A DNA stretch of 20,478 nt, from positions 1 through 20,478 of the forward strand of contig CAMZKI010000034.1 in the NCBI GenBank assembly GCA_947311125.1, written 5' to 3'. Shown here one piece after another: positions 6,765 to 14,669 of this stretch (the stretch's first letter is position 1; the number at the start of each line of letters is the position of its first letter). The notes under the pieces were generated by a model that made no database searches, was not told the DNA's origin, and worked only from the letters and a program-made list of their open reading frames with translations. The translations under genes and the position numbers were made by a program. This DNA comes from an uncultured Chlorobiota bacterium (GTDB lineage: Bacteria; Bacteroidota; Bacteroidia; Bacteroidales; JAADGE01).

Positions 6765-7457
6765 TTAGTTTGTTATAAAAACAGTCTCTGTTGATTCGTC
6801 AAGTCTGTCCGCAACAATATCAAAAATGTCTTCATTAACGGTATCGTTTATTAGTATTGTTTCCTTACCGTTAATCTCAGTTAAAGTTGCCTCGTCCATT
6901 AGTGAAGACGAAACTTTTTGAAACCAATAGACCGGATTTAATACTATGGTTGCCGATGCAGGAATATCGGCATCTAAAATAATTTGACTGTTTCCTGAAT
7001 AATCTTCGGCAGTAATTTCAAAGTATTCTCCCGATTTAAACTCAAATCTTAAAGGACGTTTCATGTTTTCGGAGTTAGCATAAGTTCCGTTTACAACGAT
7101 ATTGTTGTAACCCAAATCGTCAAAAGTATCAAATGCAACAGTAATTCTTGTATATGTTCCTTGCGGAATATCAAAATCCAATTCCGGAATCGGAGTATCA
7201 GGGTCAAAATCTATACTTAATCCTCCCGGAAATGATTTTGAGAAATATATATCATCAGCCTGCTCGCGTTCTCCTTCAAATTCAAATTCTGCAATAATTA
7301 TGGTACCGTCAGTAAAGTTAAAACGTTTGTCTACAACATCTGCTTTTTTTATATCAATATTGAATCCTACATCCGTAGGTTCTTTCCATATATTTTTCTT
7401 GTTGCACGCAGCAAAAAGAAACAATATAATTAAAAAAGTAAGATATTTTTTTTGCAT
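6765..7457 (-). CDS. DUF4382-like lipoprotein, first gene of the sigma operon
   Basis: A 230-aa predicted lipoprotein (signal 1-17, lipobox FAAC with Cys18). The mature chain mirrors the 4114-4797 protein: FNFTDGTIIIAEFEFEGE, then PQGTYTRITVAF, GTYANSENMKRPLRFEFKSG, NPVYWF and a C-terminal NEDIFDIVADRLDESTE. The shared order of blocks shows these are duplicated genes that have drifted apart. It lies directly upstream of the sigma gene (7-base gap) and behind the better copy of the putative ECF promoter, so the sigma factor probably drives it. A lipoprotein co-made with a signalling barrel could be its ligand, lid or partner in the outer membrane; that is inference. Confidence 0.78.
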   Translation of the reverse strand: MQKKYLTFLIILFLFAACNKKNIWKEPTDVGFNIDIKKADVVDKRFNFTDGTIIIAEFEFEGEREQADDIYFSKSFPGGLSIDFDPDTPIPELDFDIPQGTYTRITVAFDTFDDLGYNNIVVNGTYANSENMKRPLRFEFKSGEYFEITAEDYSGNSQIILDADIPASATIVLNPVYWFQKVSSSLMDEATLTEINGKETILINDTVNEDIFDIVADRLDESTETVFITN

Positions 7458-7485
7458 TTCAATATATTTTAAATGTTATGGTAAT

Positions 7486-7511
7486 GACGAGTTAAACCTC
7501 TAAAAGGTTGG
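7486..7511 (-). promoter_or_regulatory. Putative ECF sigma promoter of the sigma operon
   Basis: The minus strand has CCAACC (7506-7511), 16 bases, then CGTC (7486-7489), 29 bases before the ATG of the first lipoprotein. The AACC-type -35 and CGTC-type -10 are typical of ECF promoters in general. The same arrangement recurs at 4844-4869, which supports autoregulation. Confidence 0.65.
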
Positions 7512-7554
7512 AAAATTAATTAATTTTTAAATTTAAAACTATTAATAACACAGT

Positions 7555-9909
7555 TTAAAACTGAAAACGAACAAAAAACACATAAAACAAGCCCAATTGG
7601 TAATCATAAACTACGGAATTGCTTTGAACGTCATAGCTTTGGAGTAATACGTTTTTATGATTTGTAATATTTTGCAGGTCGAAAGCAAATTCGGTGTTGA
7701 AATCTTTTCGGTTTATTTTAAAACCTATTCTGCCGTCAATCCGGAAATAATCGGGATATTCCGGCTCGTATGCCTGCGAATAATCTAAAACTTGTGCACC
7801 GGCAAGTTTTGATTTTTCCAAATCAACCGGAATGTAATGTTTCCCGCCGGCATATACGGTTTTAAAATCCAGATTGAGGGTATTGTATTTACCGAGTTTA
7901 AACGAGTAACCTGCAAGAAAATTAAAAACATAATTTCCGTTGTAAATCGTATTTCGTTTTATTCCGTCGCTGCCTTTATATGTTGATTGAAACAAAGATG
8001 AAGTAAAAAGAAAATAATAATTTTTATCGAGAAATTTTTCGAAAGTTAGTTCTAATCCGTAATTTTCGCCTGTTCCTTTGTTTTCCAAACTGTCTTGTCT
8101 TACTTCAAAAAAAGTTGTTCCGTAATTTATCATCGAAAAACTTGAAGATTTCTTTTCAACCGGAATGTCGTAAAGATATTGATAATAACTTTCAAGTTTT
8201 AGTCTTAAGTTTCTGTTAATCAAGTAGTCGTAAGAAATTACCAATTGTTTGCTTTTTGAGAATTTAAGATTTTTATTGGTAAAATATATTGTATCGTTTA
8301 TGTGCGTTTCGCGAAAATAAAACAAACGCGGCTGCATTTGGCTTAAAATTCCCCCACCTATGCCTATGCTGTGTTTCGGAATAAAATTCCATTTCAAGCC
8401 GATACGCGGTTCAAAAGAATAGTTTCCGTTAAGTGTAAAATCCTGAAAATGAAGTCCGCTTATCAAAGATAAATTATTGCTGAATTTGTGTTTGAATTGA
8501 GAAAATGCACCGATTAAGGTCATTGTTTCGTTACTTACTTCCGATAAATATATATAAGAATAATCCGGCAAAAGTGCACTGTCTTCGTATTGAACATTAT
8601 ACATATCAAGTGTAATACCCGTGTTAAATGTGTTTTTCGCATTAAATTTTTTAGTGTATTTTGTTGAAGCCGAATATTTTTTCTCCCAAGAATTATCGCC
8701 GTAGAAAATTGTCAGTTCGTCGGTATTTGCCGAATCGGCTCTTGCCGAAGAATAGGTTCCGGAAACGGCAAAAACGGTTTTTAAATACGATGAATTATCG
8801 AAAGCGTAGAAATGGGAAATTCCGGTAACGCCCATTCCCGAACCGAATTTAAAATTAAGCTCGTTTCTGCCGAACGACCAATCGTCTTTTTTCTTATCGT
8901 CATAAAGAACTTCTATGGTGCTGAATCCGCCTGTGCCGAAAAATGCAAATGTTCCCGTTTTTTTTGTCGGAATGTTTATTTTGTACGATAAATCCTGAAA
9001 TTCCGGAACGCCGCTTACGCCGAAATGAATATCTAAATATTTAAAAACAGCCAAAGTCGAATATCGGTAATTTACAAGGTATGATGCTTTTGATTTTTTT
9101 GAAAACGGACCTTCGCTGCCGAATTCCAAACCGTTCATACCGGCTTGTGCCGTAAATTCGTATTTTTCGTTGTTTCCTTTTCGCATTTTTAAATCGAAAA
9201 CACCCGAAAGTGCGTTGCCGTATTCTGCCGGAAAGGCACCGGTAAAAAAATCGGAATTATCCAAAAGGTTGTTATTCAGTATGCTGATAGGTCCGCCTGT
9301 TGTACCCAAAGTTCCGAAATGATTCGGATTGGGAATGCTTATGCCTTCTAATTTCCACAGCAAGCCCAAAGGCGAATTACCCCTGATAATGATGTCGTTA
9401 CGTTGGTCTCCGACAGCCATTACGCCGGCATAATTTGCCGCCATACGTGCCGGGTCGAGCCAAGTGCCTGCATAGCGTTCGGTTTCTTCAACGGTAAACG
9501 AGCGGGCACTTACCGCTGCCATTTCGTTAATCGGCTTATCTTTTCGGTTGGCTTTTATAACGACTTCGCCTATATCTTCAACATTTTCGGTCAGTTCAAT
9601 TGTTAAAACGAGCTCTTTTCCCGATTTTAATTCTAAATTTCTTAATTCAAAAGGATTGTATGACAACATCATTGCCCGAAGAGTAATTCTGCCTACGGGA
9701 ACATTTTCCAAACGAAAATATCCGCTGTTGTCGGTTACGGTAACAATTTGCGGATTTGAATTAACGATTAAAACCGTTACGCCCGGTACGGGGCTTTGCG
9801 ATTCTTTGTCAATTACCGTGCCTCTTACGGTTTGTGTTAAGTCGGTTTGCCCGTTTAACTCAGCGGAAATCGAAAAAATAATTAATATTATGAAGAAATA
9901 TCTGTTCAT
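7555..9909 (-). CDS. TonB-dependent outer-membrane receptor with N-terminal CarboxypepD-regulatory domain
   Basis: A 784-aa outer-membrane receptor. A signal peptide (1-20) is followed by a CarboxypepD-regulatory beta-sandwich (about 27-115: TVRGTVIDKESQSPVPGVTV, then SGYFRLENVPVG). The plug domain follows at about 125-240, with RNDIIIRGNSPLGLLWKLEG, ISILNNNLLDNSDFFTGAFP and AEYGNALSGVFDLKMRKG. The rest is a long barrel ending in FVRFQF, with the terminal Phe expected for BAM insertion. No SusD-like partner is adjacent, so it should not be called a SusC glycan system. It starts inside the ATGA overlap with a 45-aa ORF and lies downstream of a decayed AraC-type regulator. The substrate cannot be read from the sequence; energy would come from TonB-ExbB-ExbD. 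Confidence 0.9.
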   Translation of the reverse strand: MNRYFFIILIIFSISAELNGQTDLTQTVRGTVIDKESQSPVPGVTVLIVNSNPQIVTVTDNSGYFRLENVPVGRITLRAMMLSYNPFELRNLELKSGKELVLTIELTENVEDIGEVVIKANRKDKPINEMAAVSARSFTVEETERYAGTWLDPARMAANYAGVMAVGDQRNDIIIRGNSPLGLLWKLEGISIPNPNHFGTLGTTGGPISILNNNLLDNSDFFTGAFPAEYGNALSGVFDLKMRKGNNEKYEFTAQAGMNGLEFGSEGPFSKKSKASYLVNYRYSTLAVFKYLDIHFGVSGVPEFQDLSYKINIPTKKTGTFAFFGTGGFSTIEVLYDDKKKDDWSFGRNELNFKFGSGMGVTGISHFYAFDNSSYLKTVFAVSGTYSSARADSANTDELTIFYGDNSWEKKYSASTKYTKKFNAKNTFNTGITLDMYNVQYEDSALLPDYSYIYLSEVSNETMTLIGAFSQFKHKFSNNLSLISGLHFQDFTLNGNYSFEPRIGLKWNFIPKHSIGIGGGILSQMQPRLFYFRETHINDTIYFTNKNLKFSKSKQLVISYDYLINRNLRLKLESYYQYLYDIPVEKKSSSFSMINYGTTFFEVRQDSLENKGTGENYGLELTFEKFLDKNYYFLFTSSLFQSTYKGSDGIKRNTIYNGNYVFNFLAGYSFKLGKYNTLNLDFKTVYAGGKHYIPVDLEKSKLAGAQVLDYSQAYEPEYPDYFRIDGRIGFKINRKDFNTEFAFDLQNITNHKNVLLQSYDVQSNSVVYDYQLGLFYVFFVRFQF

Positions 9910-10043
9910 TTAATTTTTACGATTTTTCCTTTGTTTGACAAAATAGCTTCTATTGCATATTTTAAAGCTGTTGTAAAATTATTGGTTGTTGCCCAAAGTT
10001 CTTCAAAGTTAGCATGACGAACAATAATAACAAATTTTTTCAT
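9906..10043 (-). CDS. 45-aa small protein translationally coupled to the TonB-dependent receptor
   Basis: A short ORF reading MKKFVIIVRHANFEELWATT followed by NNFTTALKYAIEAILSNKGK and IVKIK, then TGA. Its stop overlaps the receptor ATG as ATGA (9906-9909), the pattern of translational coupling. The start is preceded by an A-rich stretch, as is usual for Bacteroidota. There is no signal peptide: the first strand is only mildly hydrophobic and is followed by charged residues, so the protein is probably cytoplasmic with a beta-alpha shape. I do not recognise the family. It could be a leader peptide that sets receptor translation, or a real small protein. The overlap and sensible composition favour translation; function is unknown. 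Confidence 0.5.
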   Translation of the reverse strand: MKKFVIIVRHANFEELWATTNNFTTALKYAIEAILSNKGKIVKIK

Positions 10044-10075
10044 TTTTTTTGAGTTTTGCAGTTTAGTTTTTCGAA

Positions 10076-10136
10076 AAAAATCGGAAAGGCAGGCAGTTAC
10101 GGAGCATTAGGTTTAGGTTATCTGCCTTTCACGATT
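10076..10136 (-). terminator. Hairpin with flanking T-runs upstream of the small ORF (terminator or attenuator)
   Basis: AAAGGCAG (10085-10092) pairs with CTGCCTTT (10122-10129). The stem is extended after a small bulge by AAATCG (10078-10083) with CGATTT (10132-10137). Poly-T follows on both strands, so it can terminate in either direction. On the minus strand it sits between the regulator remnant (stop at 10154) and the 45-aa ORF (start 10043), leaving little room for a separate promoter. It could end the remnant transcript or attenuate the receptor operon. Confidence 0.55.
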
Positions 10137-10153
10137 TTTTAATTTTATTACAC

Positions 10154-11324
10154 TTAACTTTTGATTTCACCCGAAACCAAATCTATGATATATTCTTCGC
10201 CGTTTAAGGTCAGAATAATTGTTCCGTCTTCTTTATAAACAAGAGTTCCGGTAAAAGAAAATTCTTTTCCTTCGGAAGTTTTTCTTTTTATTGTAAGTTC
10301 TCCGCTGCCTTCCGTCAGTAAATAGTCTGATTTTCGGATTTTTATGTTGTTGAATGTTAAAATAACGATTGCGGAAACGGATTTTTATCTTGTTTTTTAC
10401 TTCTTCAAACCGGTATTCGTTTATAAAATCAAAAAAGTTTTTATGTAAATGTTCGTTGATAGTGTTTGACAGGCGATGCGGCTGAACGGATATTTTATCG
10501 GCTAATTGTTTAAGTGTTAATTTGCTTTCCAGATAGGGCTTTTCTTTTTGCATAAAAGAAATAAGCTTTTCAAGAATTTGGTTTGCTTCGGTTTCCGGAA
10601 TTGCCGGTTTTGTTGTTCCGAATTTTTCTTATTTCCGTTTATTTCTGCGGAAAGAAAAATACTTGCTCGCAGAAATCCGAAATAGCCGAGTATAAAAATT
10701 GCAATTGAAACCGAAATAAGAATAATTTTCTGAATGTTAAAAGTGTTGTGCATATTTTTGAACAGCAGAGCAAATACGCTGAAAATAAGCCATACAACGG
10801 CAATAATAATTATAAGATTTTTGAGCCAATTAAAATCAATATTTTCTGATGTAAGATTTAAAAATATAAATAAAATGCAAGAATTGCGGTAAGCGGAAAA
10901 AACAGCAGTATTATTCTGTAATACGGATATTCATATAAATTAAAAGTTGTTTTATTTTCCGAATTGAAATTAATAATAAAGTAAAATGCAATAAAAAAAA
11001 AGTATTACCGGTATAAAATTAAAAAGGTATATTGCTTTGAAATTTTTGTCTGTTTTCACGACAGAATTTACGTAAATATACAGAAAAGGGATTTGAATCA
11101 GCAATAAAGGTATATTGATAATCATCAGGTAAGTAGGAATACTTTTCGAATGATTTAAAATAAACGAATAATTTTCGTAATTTATGAAATATAAAAAAAG
11201 CGGAATACCGGTTATAATAAGCCAAACAGCCAAAATATAATCGTCAGTTATTCTGTTTTTTTGATAACAGCAAAATTGCCGGAAATAATGCCTGTACGGC
11301 ACCAACTAAAAAAACAGCTTTCAT
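10154..11324 (-). pseudogene. Decayed AraC-type membrane regulator, multiple frameshifts, chimeric C terminus
   Basis: The pieces in three frames read as one gene. It starts MKAVFLVGAVQALFPAILLL (ATG 11322-11324), goes on to DDYILAVWLIITGIPLFLYF and several more membrane helices, then to an AraC-type DNA-binding part (LTLKQLADKISVQPHRLSNT, KNFFDFINEYRFEEVKNKI). That is the layout of Bacteroidota AraC regulators with a multi-helix N terminus. The frame must be changed near 11256-11262 (T7), 10993-11001 (A9), 10860-10876, 10623-10627 and 10382-10386, mostly at homopolymers. The second helix-turn-helix half of the AraC domain is missing. Instead the frame runs into KSVSAIVILTFNNIKIRKSD and a beta-rich end (GTIILTLNGEEYIIDLVSGE) that looks like the remnant of a different, exported protein. 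The start lies 9 bases after the stop of the secreted-protein gene. Confidence 0.7.
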
Positions 11325-11333
11325 AAAAAATGT

Positions 11334-12107
11334 TCAGTCTTTATTTTTTTCGTAAAACAAAACTTCTCCGGTCAGGCGATTTTGAACTTGAAAACTTTTG
11401 TCAGTAAGTTCGAGTATCTCAAATTTAACGTCTTCATTTTTGTCGGTATAATGAAACCAAATGTATCGCCCGTTAAACCAAAAACGGAATGTACTGACAT
11501 AATTATCCCTGTCATATTGTACCCCTTTATTACCCGTAATCTCAAACCAATCGTCAATATCATCTGAATTTATCCAAGTTCCCTGCAAAAGGTTGTATAG
11601 TTTTTCGTATTTTACTTTTGTTTCGTAATATTTTTTATATTCTTCAGACAATTCGAGATAATCAAGCGGTTTGTCTAAAACCGACATTCCTTTTTCAAGA
11701 TGTCTGATGATATTTCCGTTTTTATAATAAGTGCGTTCTTCGTAAATTGTTTCGGTATCAACGACTTTGCCCCCGGGTATTTTTGTAAATTCGTCTTCTT
11801 TTCTGTAAACAAAAATCAATTGATTATTTTTAAAGTAATATTCGGTAGTATAAAGATTGACGGAAGCCGCATCGCTTTCAATCATTTTATATAAGTTTCC
11901 GTTTTTGTAATATACTTCCAGTCCGCATCCTTCGCTAGGGACTTCATCGGTAAATTCTTCATTTTCAAAAACAACTTTCTGAAAATCTTTTTGGCTGTTT
12001 ATAAACTTAAACTGAGTTCTTATTTCCTGTATATTTTGCTCAAGAGTTTGGGCATCAGAATTTAGAAAAACAACCGTAATAAACAAAAATAAAAATAAAG
12101 ATTTCAT
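11334..12107 (-). CDS. Secreted protein of unknown function
   Basis: A 257-aa protein with a signal peptide (MKSLFLFLFITVVFLNSDAQ). The N-terminal half (about 25-125) is built around repeated tyrosine strands resembling MORN-type toxin-antidote or YwqK-like repeats (EVYYKNGNLYKMI, TEYYFKNNQLIFVY, RTYYKNGNIIRHL). The C-terminal part (about 170-257) begins LLQGTWINSDDIDDWFEITG and ends GEVLFYEKNKD, a lipocalin-like beta pattern. No enzyme motif is visible. It is the first gene of the minus-strand cluster that leads through the decayed regulator to the TonB-dependent receptor, but its function in that cluster cannot be inferred. Confidence 0.65.
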   Translation of the reverse strand: MKSLFLFLFITVVFLNSDAQTLEQNIQEIRTQFKFINSQKDFQKVVFENEEFTDEVPSEGCGLEVYYKNGNLYKMIESDAASVNLYTTEYYFKNNQLIFVYRKEDEFTKIPGGKVVDTETIYEERTYYKNGNIIRHLEKGMSVLDKPLDYLELSEEYKKYYETKVKYEKLYNLLQGTWINSDDIDDWFEITGNKGVQYDRDNYVSTFRFWFNGRYIWFHYTDKNEDVKFEILELTDKSFQVQNRLTGEVLFYEKNKD

Positions 12108-12165
12108 AATTTTACAATTTTAATAATTAAACTCAAAATTAATATTATTAAAAAACATTAAAAAC

Positions 12166-12173
12166 TATTTTTG
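12166..12173 (+). promoter_or_regulatory. -7 promoter box of ogt
   Basis: TATTTTTG matches TAnnTTTG. Transcription would start near 12180, so a TTG start at 12179 would be at the very 5' end and the ATG at 12203 is the better start. No -33 element is obvious. Confidence 0.4.
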
Positions 12174-12202
12174 ATGAATTGTTTATAAAACAAGATAGTG
12201 TT

Positions 12203-12721
12203 ATGTTAGTTTTCGGTAAAATAAAGACGCCTTTAGGCAAAATGTCGGCTTTTGTTTCAGATGAGGGATTAAGTTTGCTGGAATTTTGTGACAGGAAGAG
12301 ATATGACAGGCAAATATCCGGTTTAAAAAGATACTTTAAAACAGAAATTGCGGAAAGTGAGCATCCGCTGCTTATTCAAATTCAGAATCAATTGAATGAA
12401 TATTTTGAGAAAAAACGATTTGTTTTTGATATTCCTTTAAATTTTACGGGAACAAAATTTCAAAAATCTGTATGGGAGACATTACTTGAGATTCCTTACG
12501 GAAGAACTGTTTCATATTCCGATGTTGCTCAAAAAACGGGGAAACCTGAAGCTGTTCGTGCGGTTGCCGGGGCAACAGGGGCAAATAAAATTGCAATAAT
12601 CGTTCCTTGCCATCGCGTAATAGGGAAAAACGGCACACTTATCGGTTATGCCGGAGGTTTAGGCAGAAAAAAATATCTGCTTGATATTGAGAATCGGCAG
12701 CATAAAAATATCAAAAAATAA
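12203..12721 (+). CDS. ogt: Methylated-DNA--[protein]-cysteine S-methyltransferase
   Basis: This enzyme repairs O6-alkylguanine and O4-alkylthymine in DNA by moving the alkyl group onto its own cysteine, a suicide reaction in the cytoplasm. From the ATG at 12203 the protein has 172 residues. It begins MLVFGKIKTPLGKMSA, the usual N-terminal domain start, and the catalytic domain begins near 83 (GTKFQKSVWETLLEIPYGRT). The arginine-finger/helix-turn-helix stretch is EAVRAVAGATGANKIAIIVP. The acceptor Cys is C136 in PCHRVIG, followed by GYAGGLGRKKYLL. All catalytic elements are present. A longer version from TTG 12179 is possible, but the promoter box at 12166-12173 argues against it. The 3' end overlaps the convergent gene by 11 bases. 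There is no Ada-type regulatory domain. Confidence 0.95.
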   Translation: MLVFGKIKTPLGKMSAFVSDEGLSLLEFCDRKRYDRQISGLKRYFKTEIAESEHPLLIQIQNQLNEYFEKKRFVFDIPLNFTGTKFQKSVWETLLEIPYGRTVSYSDVAQKTGKPEAVRAVAGATGANKIAIIVPCHRVIGKNGTLIGYAGGLGRKKYLLDIENRQHKNIKK

Positions 12722-13547
12722 ATGTTACACCGAATCTTCCCCCGGAATATTTATAAATATAGTCCGGGACATATATGTTATCTGCATTAAATTTACCTGA
12801 TGAGATATCTCCGGCAAACCAAAATTTTGTAGTAAAACCGTAATTATTAATGTTTATTCCGGTCTGGAAACGAATCCCGACAGTATTAGCATCTAAAAAA
12901 CTTATATGTTGGTATTGAGGACCTAAGCCTATGAATGCCGAATGGTTCCCTGTTTTGTTTAGTTTTATGTGATAGTTGAGAAGAAAAGAAACCGTAAATC
13001 TGTTAAGAGCTGTTTTTTCTGTTTGTCGGATAGTATCTCCGTAGGATGTAACAGAGTCAACAGGAATTTCGGCTATATTCAGTCCGTCTTCAATAATTGC
13101 TTGAAGTTCAAGTTTTTTATTGAAACGGTAAAATAAGTTTGCATTTAGAGATACGGGAATAAGCTTTATCGATATAGTGTCAGGTATTATTTTCGGAGTT
13201 AAAACCCTGAATTCTGATTTTCCCGCAGCAATACCGATACCGTATCTGAAAGTTTTATATTTTGCCGGAGTTAATTTTACATTAATTGTATTAAATTCTT
13301 TTATCTTAACGGTTTTGGTTGCCATTCCGGAATAAGAATAAACTAAAGCAGTTACTTCTTCAGGTATTTCAACGGTATATTTACCTTGCTCGTCGGTAAG
13401 TGTGAAAATTGAAGGAGCCTCTTTAGCAAAAACTTTTACGCCGGCAAGAATACCTCCTCCTGTTTTAGTAACTCTGCCGTTTATTGTCCTTTGTGAAAAA
13501 ACAGATAATCCTAAAAATAAAATCGCAATGGTTATAAAATATTTCAT
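12711..13547 (-). CDS. CarboxypepD-regulatory-domain protein with C-terminal beta barrel
   Basis: A 278-aa secreted protein. The signal peptide is MKYFITIAILFLGLSVFSQ. Then comes a CarboxypepD-regulatory beta-sandwich (about 20-100: RTINGRVTKTGGGILAGVKV, DEQGKYTVEIPEEV), and after it about 180 residues of alternating strands (YRFNKKLELQAIIEDGLNI, NYHIKLNKTGNHSAFIGLGP) ending in GRFGVTFIF. That terminal Phe and the strand pattern suggest a small outer-membrane barrel. The start at 13547 is chosen because AAGGA lies just before it and the promoter box (13563-13570) would place an upstream ATG at 13565 before transcription begins. Its last 11 bases overlap the end of ogt on the other strand. The role is not known. 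Confidence 0.75.
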   Translation of the reverse strand: MKYFITIAILFLGLSVFSQRTINGRVTKTGGGILAGVKVFAKEAPSIFTLTDEQGKYTVEIPEEVTALVYSYSGMATKTVKIKEFNTINVKLTPAKYKTFRYGIGIAAGKSEFRVLTPKIIPDTISIKLIPVSLNANLFYRFNKKLELQAIIEDGLNIAEIPVDSVTSYGDTIRQTEKTALNRFTVSFLLNYHIKLNKTGNHSAFIGLGPQYQHISFLDANTVGIRFQTGININNYGFTTKFWFAGDISSGKFNADNIYVPDYIYKYSGGRFGVTFIF

Positions 13548-13562
13548 ATCCTTGATTTTATG

Positions 13563-13570
13563 CAAAATTA
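13563..13570 (-). promoter_or_regulatory. -7 promoter box of the CarboxypepD-domain gene
   Basis: TAATTTTG on the minus strand matches TAnnTTTG and lies 15 bases before the ATG at 13547. It overlaps the earlier ATG at 13565, which supports 13547 as the start. No clear -33 element. Confidence 0.45.
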
Positions 13571-13694
13571 AGCAATAATAGTTTATTATTGAGCAGTAAA
13601 AGGAAAAAAACTCTTTATCTTTTTTTTACAAAAATTTCATTTTGGTTCTTTTTTTGTATATTTACAAACTGTTAACCTAAAACCCGGATTTATA

Positions 13695-14642
13695 ATGAAA
13701 ACAAACGTAAATTTAAAAATTTTAAGTTTTTTAATCCCTTTATTTGCAGTTTTTATTTCTGTTTTTTTATCAAATTGTAAGGGACATGTTGAAATTTTCG
13801 ATATAACTGACAGTGTAGAAAACTGTTCGGCTCCGTATGTTGTTTATTTTTACCCCGATGCTGAACATAGAACTAAAGACCTTGAGTATACATGGGATTT
13901 CGGAGACGGAACAAGCTCTGACGAACAACAACCTGTTCATATTTATCAGGAACAAGGTGTTTACAAAGTTACATTGTCCATAAAACAGAATAAATCTTTT
14001 GATTCAAAATCAATATCCTTATATCTGACACCGGATTCGACATCGGCATTTTCAGACTGGGATTATGCTTCAAGGGCTGATTCGCTTTGGGCTCCGGCAT
14101 ATGTAGAATTTCAAAACTACTCAAAACATGCAACGTCTTTCTTTTGGGAGTTCGGTGACGGAGACACATCAACCGTAAAAAATCCGAGTCATATTTATAA
14201 TACAGAAGGAATATACCCATGCACTTTAAGTGCAATCTGTAACGGAGATACCTCTTTCTTTTCTCGAAATTTAATTATAAAACCGCCGCCTGCAGATATT
14301 TTTATTGATGAGGTTACTGTTTGGCTGCCGTCGTCATATATAGGTGCCGATGTGTGGGTTGATTTATGGTATGCCGGGTTTCACGAGCAAGAGAGCAGCC
14401 ATACCAACTCTACAGCTTCCTTTCCTGTTGCTTTCCCTATAACCCGAAACTTGTATTGGTTTAACGGAGATTACAACAGAGATGTTTTGGAATTTGAGAT
14501 ATGGTCAAATTTAGATAATACGGCTCCTGTAACAACGTTCAGAATTGAGTCTCGCGATTTACAAAGCGATTATTATCCGACACTAATTTCATTTGATGAC
14601 GGATACGGCAGAAAACTTGAAGTAAAACTGGAATACAGATAA
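13695..14642 (+). CDS. PKD-domain lipoprotein
   Basis: A 315-aa predicted lipoprotein (signal 1-27, FLSNCKG with Cys28). Two PKD domains follow. The first, at about 35-110, has YTWDFGDGTSSDEQQPVHIY; the second, at about 130-195, has FFWEFGDGDTSTVKNPSHIY. Both carry the signature W-x-FGDG and the P-x-H-x-Y strand. The C-terminal part (about 200-315) starts ADIFIDEVTVWLPSSYIGAD and is beta-rich, with no domain I recognise. PKD domains are Ig-like spacers or binding modules on surface and secreted proteins, so an exposed cell-surface role is likely. The gene is followed after 27 bases by the LRR gene, probably in one operon. The C-terminal part may carry the binding or enzymatic activity. Confidence 0.8.
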   Translation: MKTNVNLKILSFLIPLFAVFISVFLSNCKGHVEIFDITDSVENCSAPYVVYFYPDAEHRTKDLEYTWDFGDGTSSDEQQPVHIYQEQGVYKVTLSIKQNKSFDSKSISLYLTPDSTSAFSDWDYASRADSLWAPAYVEFQNYSKHATSFFWEFGDGDTSTVKNPSHIYNTEGIYPCTLSAICNGDTSFFSRNLIIKPPPADIFIDEVTVWLPSSYIGADVWVDLWYAGFHEQESSHTNSTASFPVAFPITRNLYWFNGDYNRDVLEFEIWSNLDNTAPVTTFRIESRDLQSDYYPTLISFDDGYGRKLEVKLEYR

Positions 14643-14669
14643 TAGTTTCTGATTTCTAATTAAAAAAAT

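Noticed and set aside
7532..7560. Terminator after the TonB-dependent receptor
   Set aside because: The possible stem is AT-only with a break after five pairs and no convincing T-run, so it is not supported.
7555..9909. SusC-type glycan receptor
   Set aside because: Although it has the CarboxypepD domain, no susD-like gene or glycan enzyme is adjacent.
12179..12202. TTG start for ogt
   Set aside because: Transcription from the TATTTTTG box would begin about here, leaving no leader; ATG 12203 gives the normal family N terminus.
13548..13565. Earlier start codon for the CarboxypepD-domain protein
   Set aside because: It overlaps the -7 promoter box and adds charged residues before the signal peptide; ATG 13547 has AAGGA just upstream.
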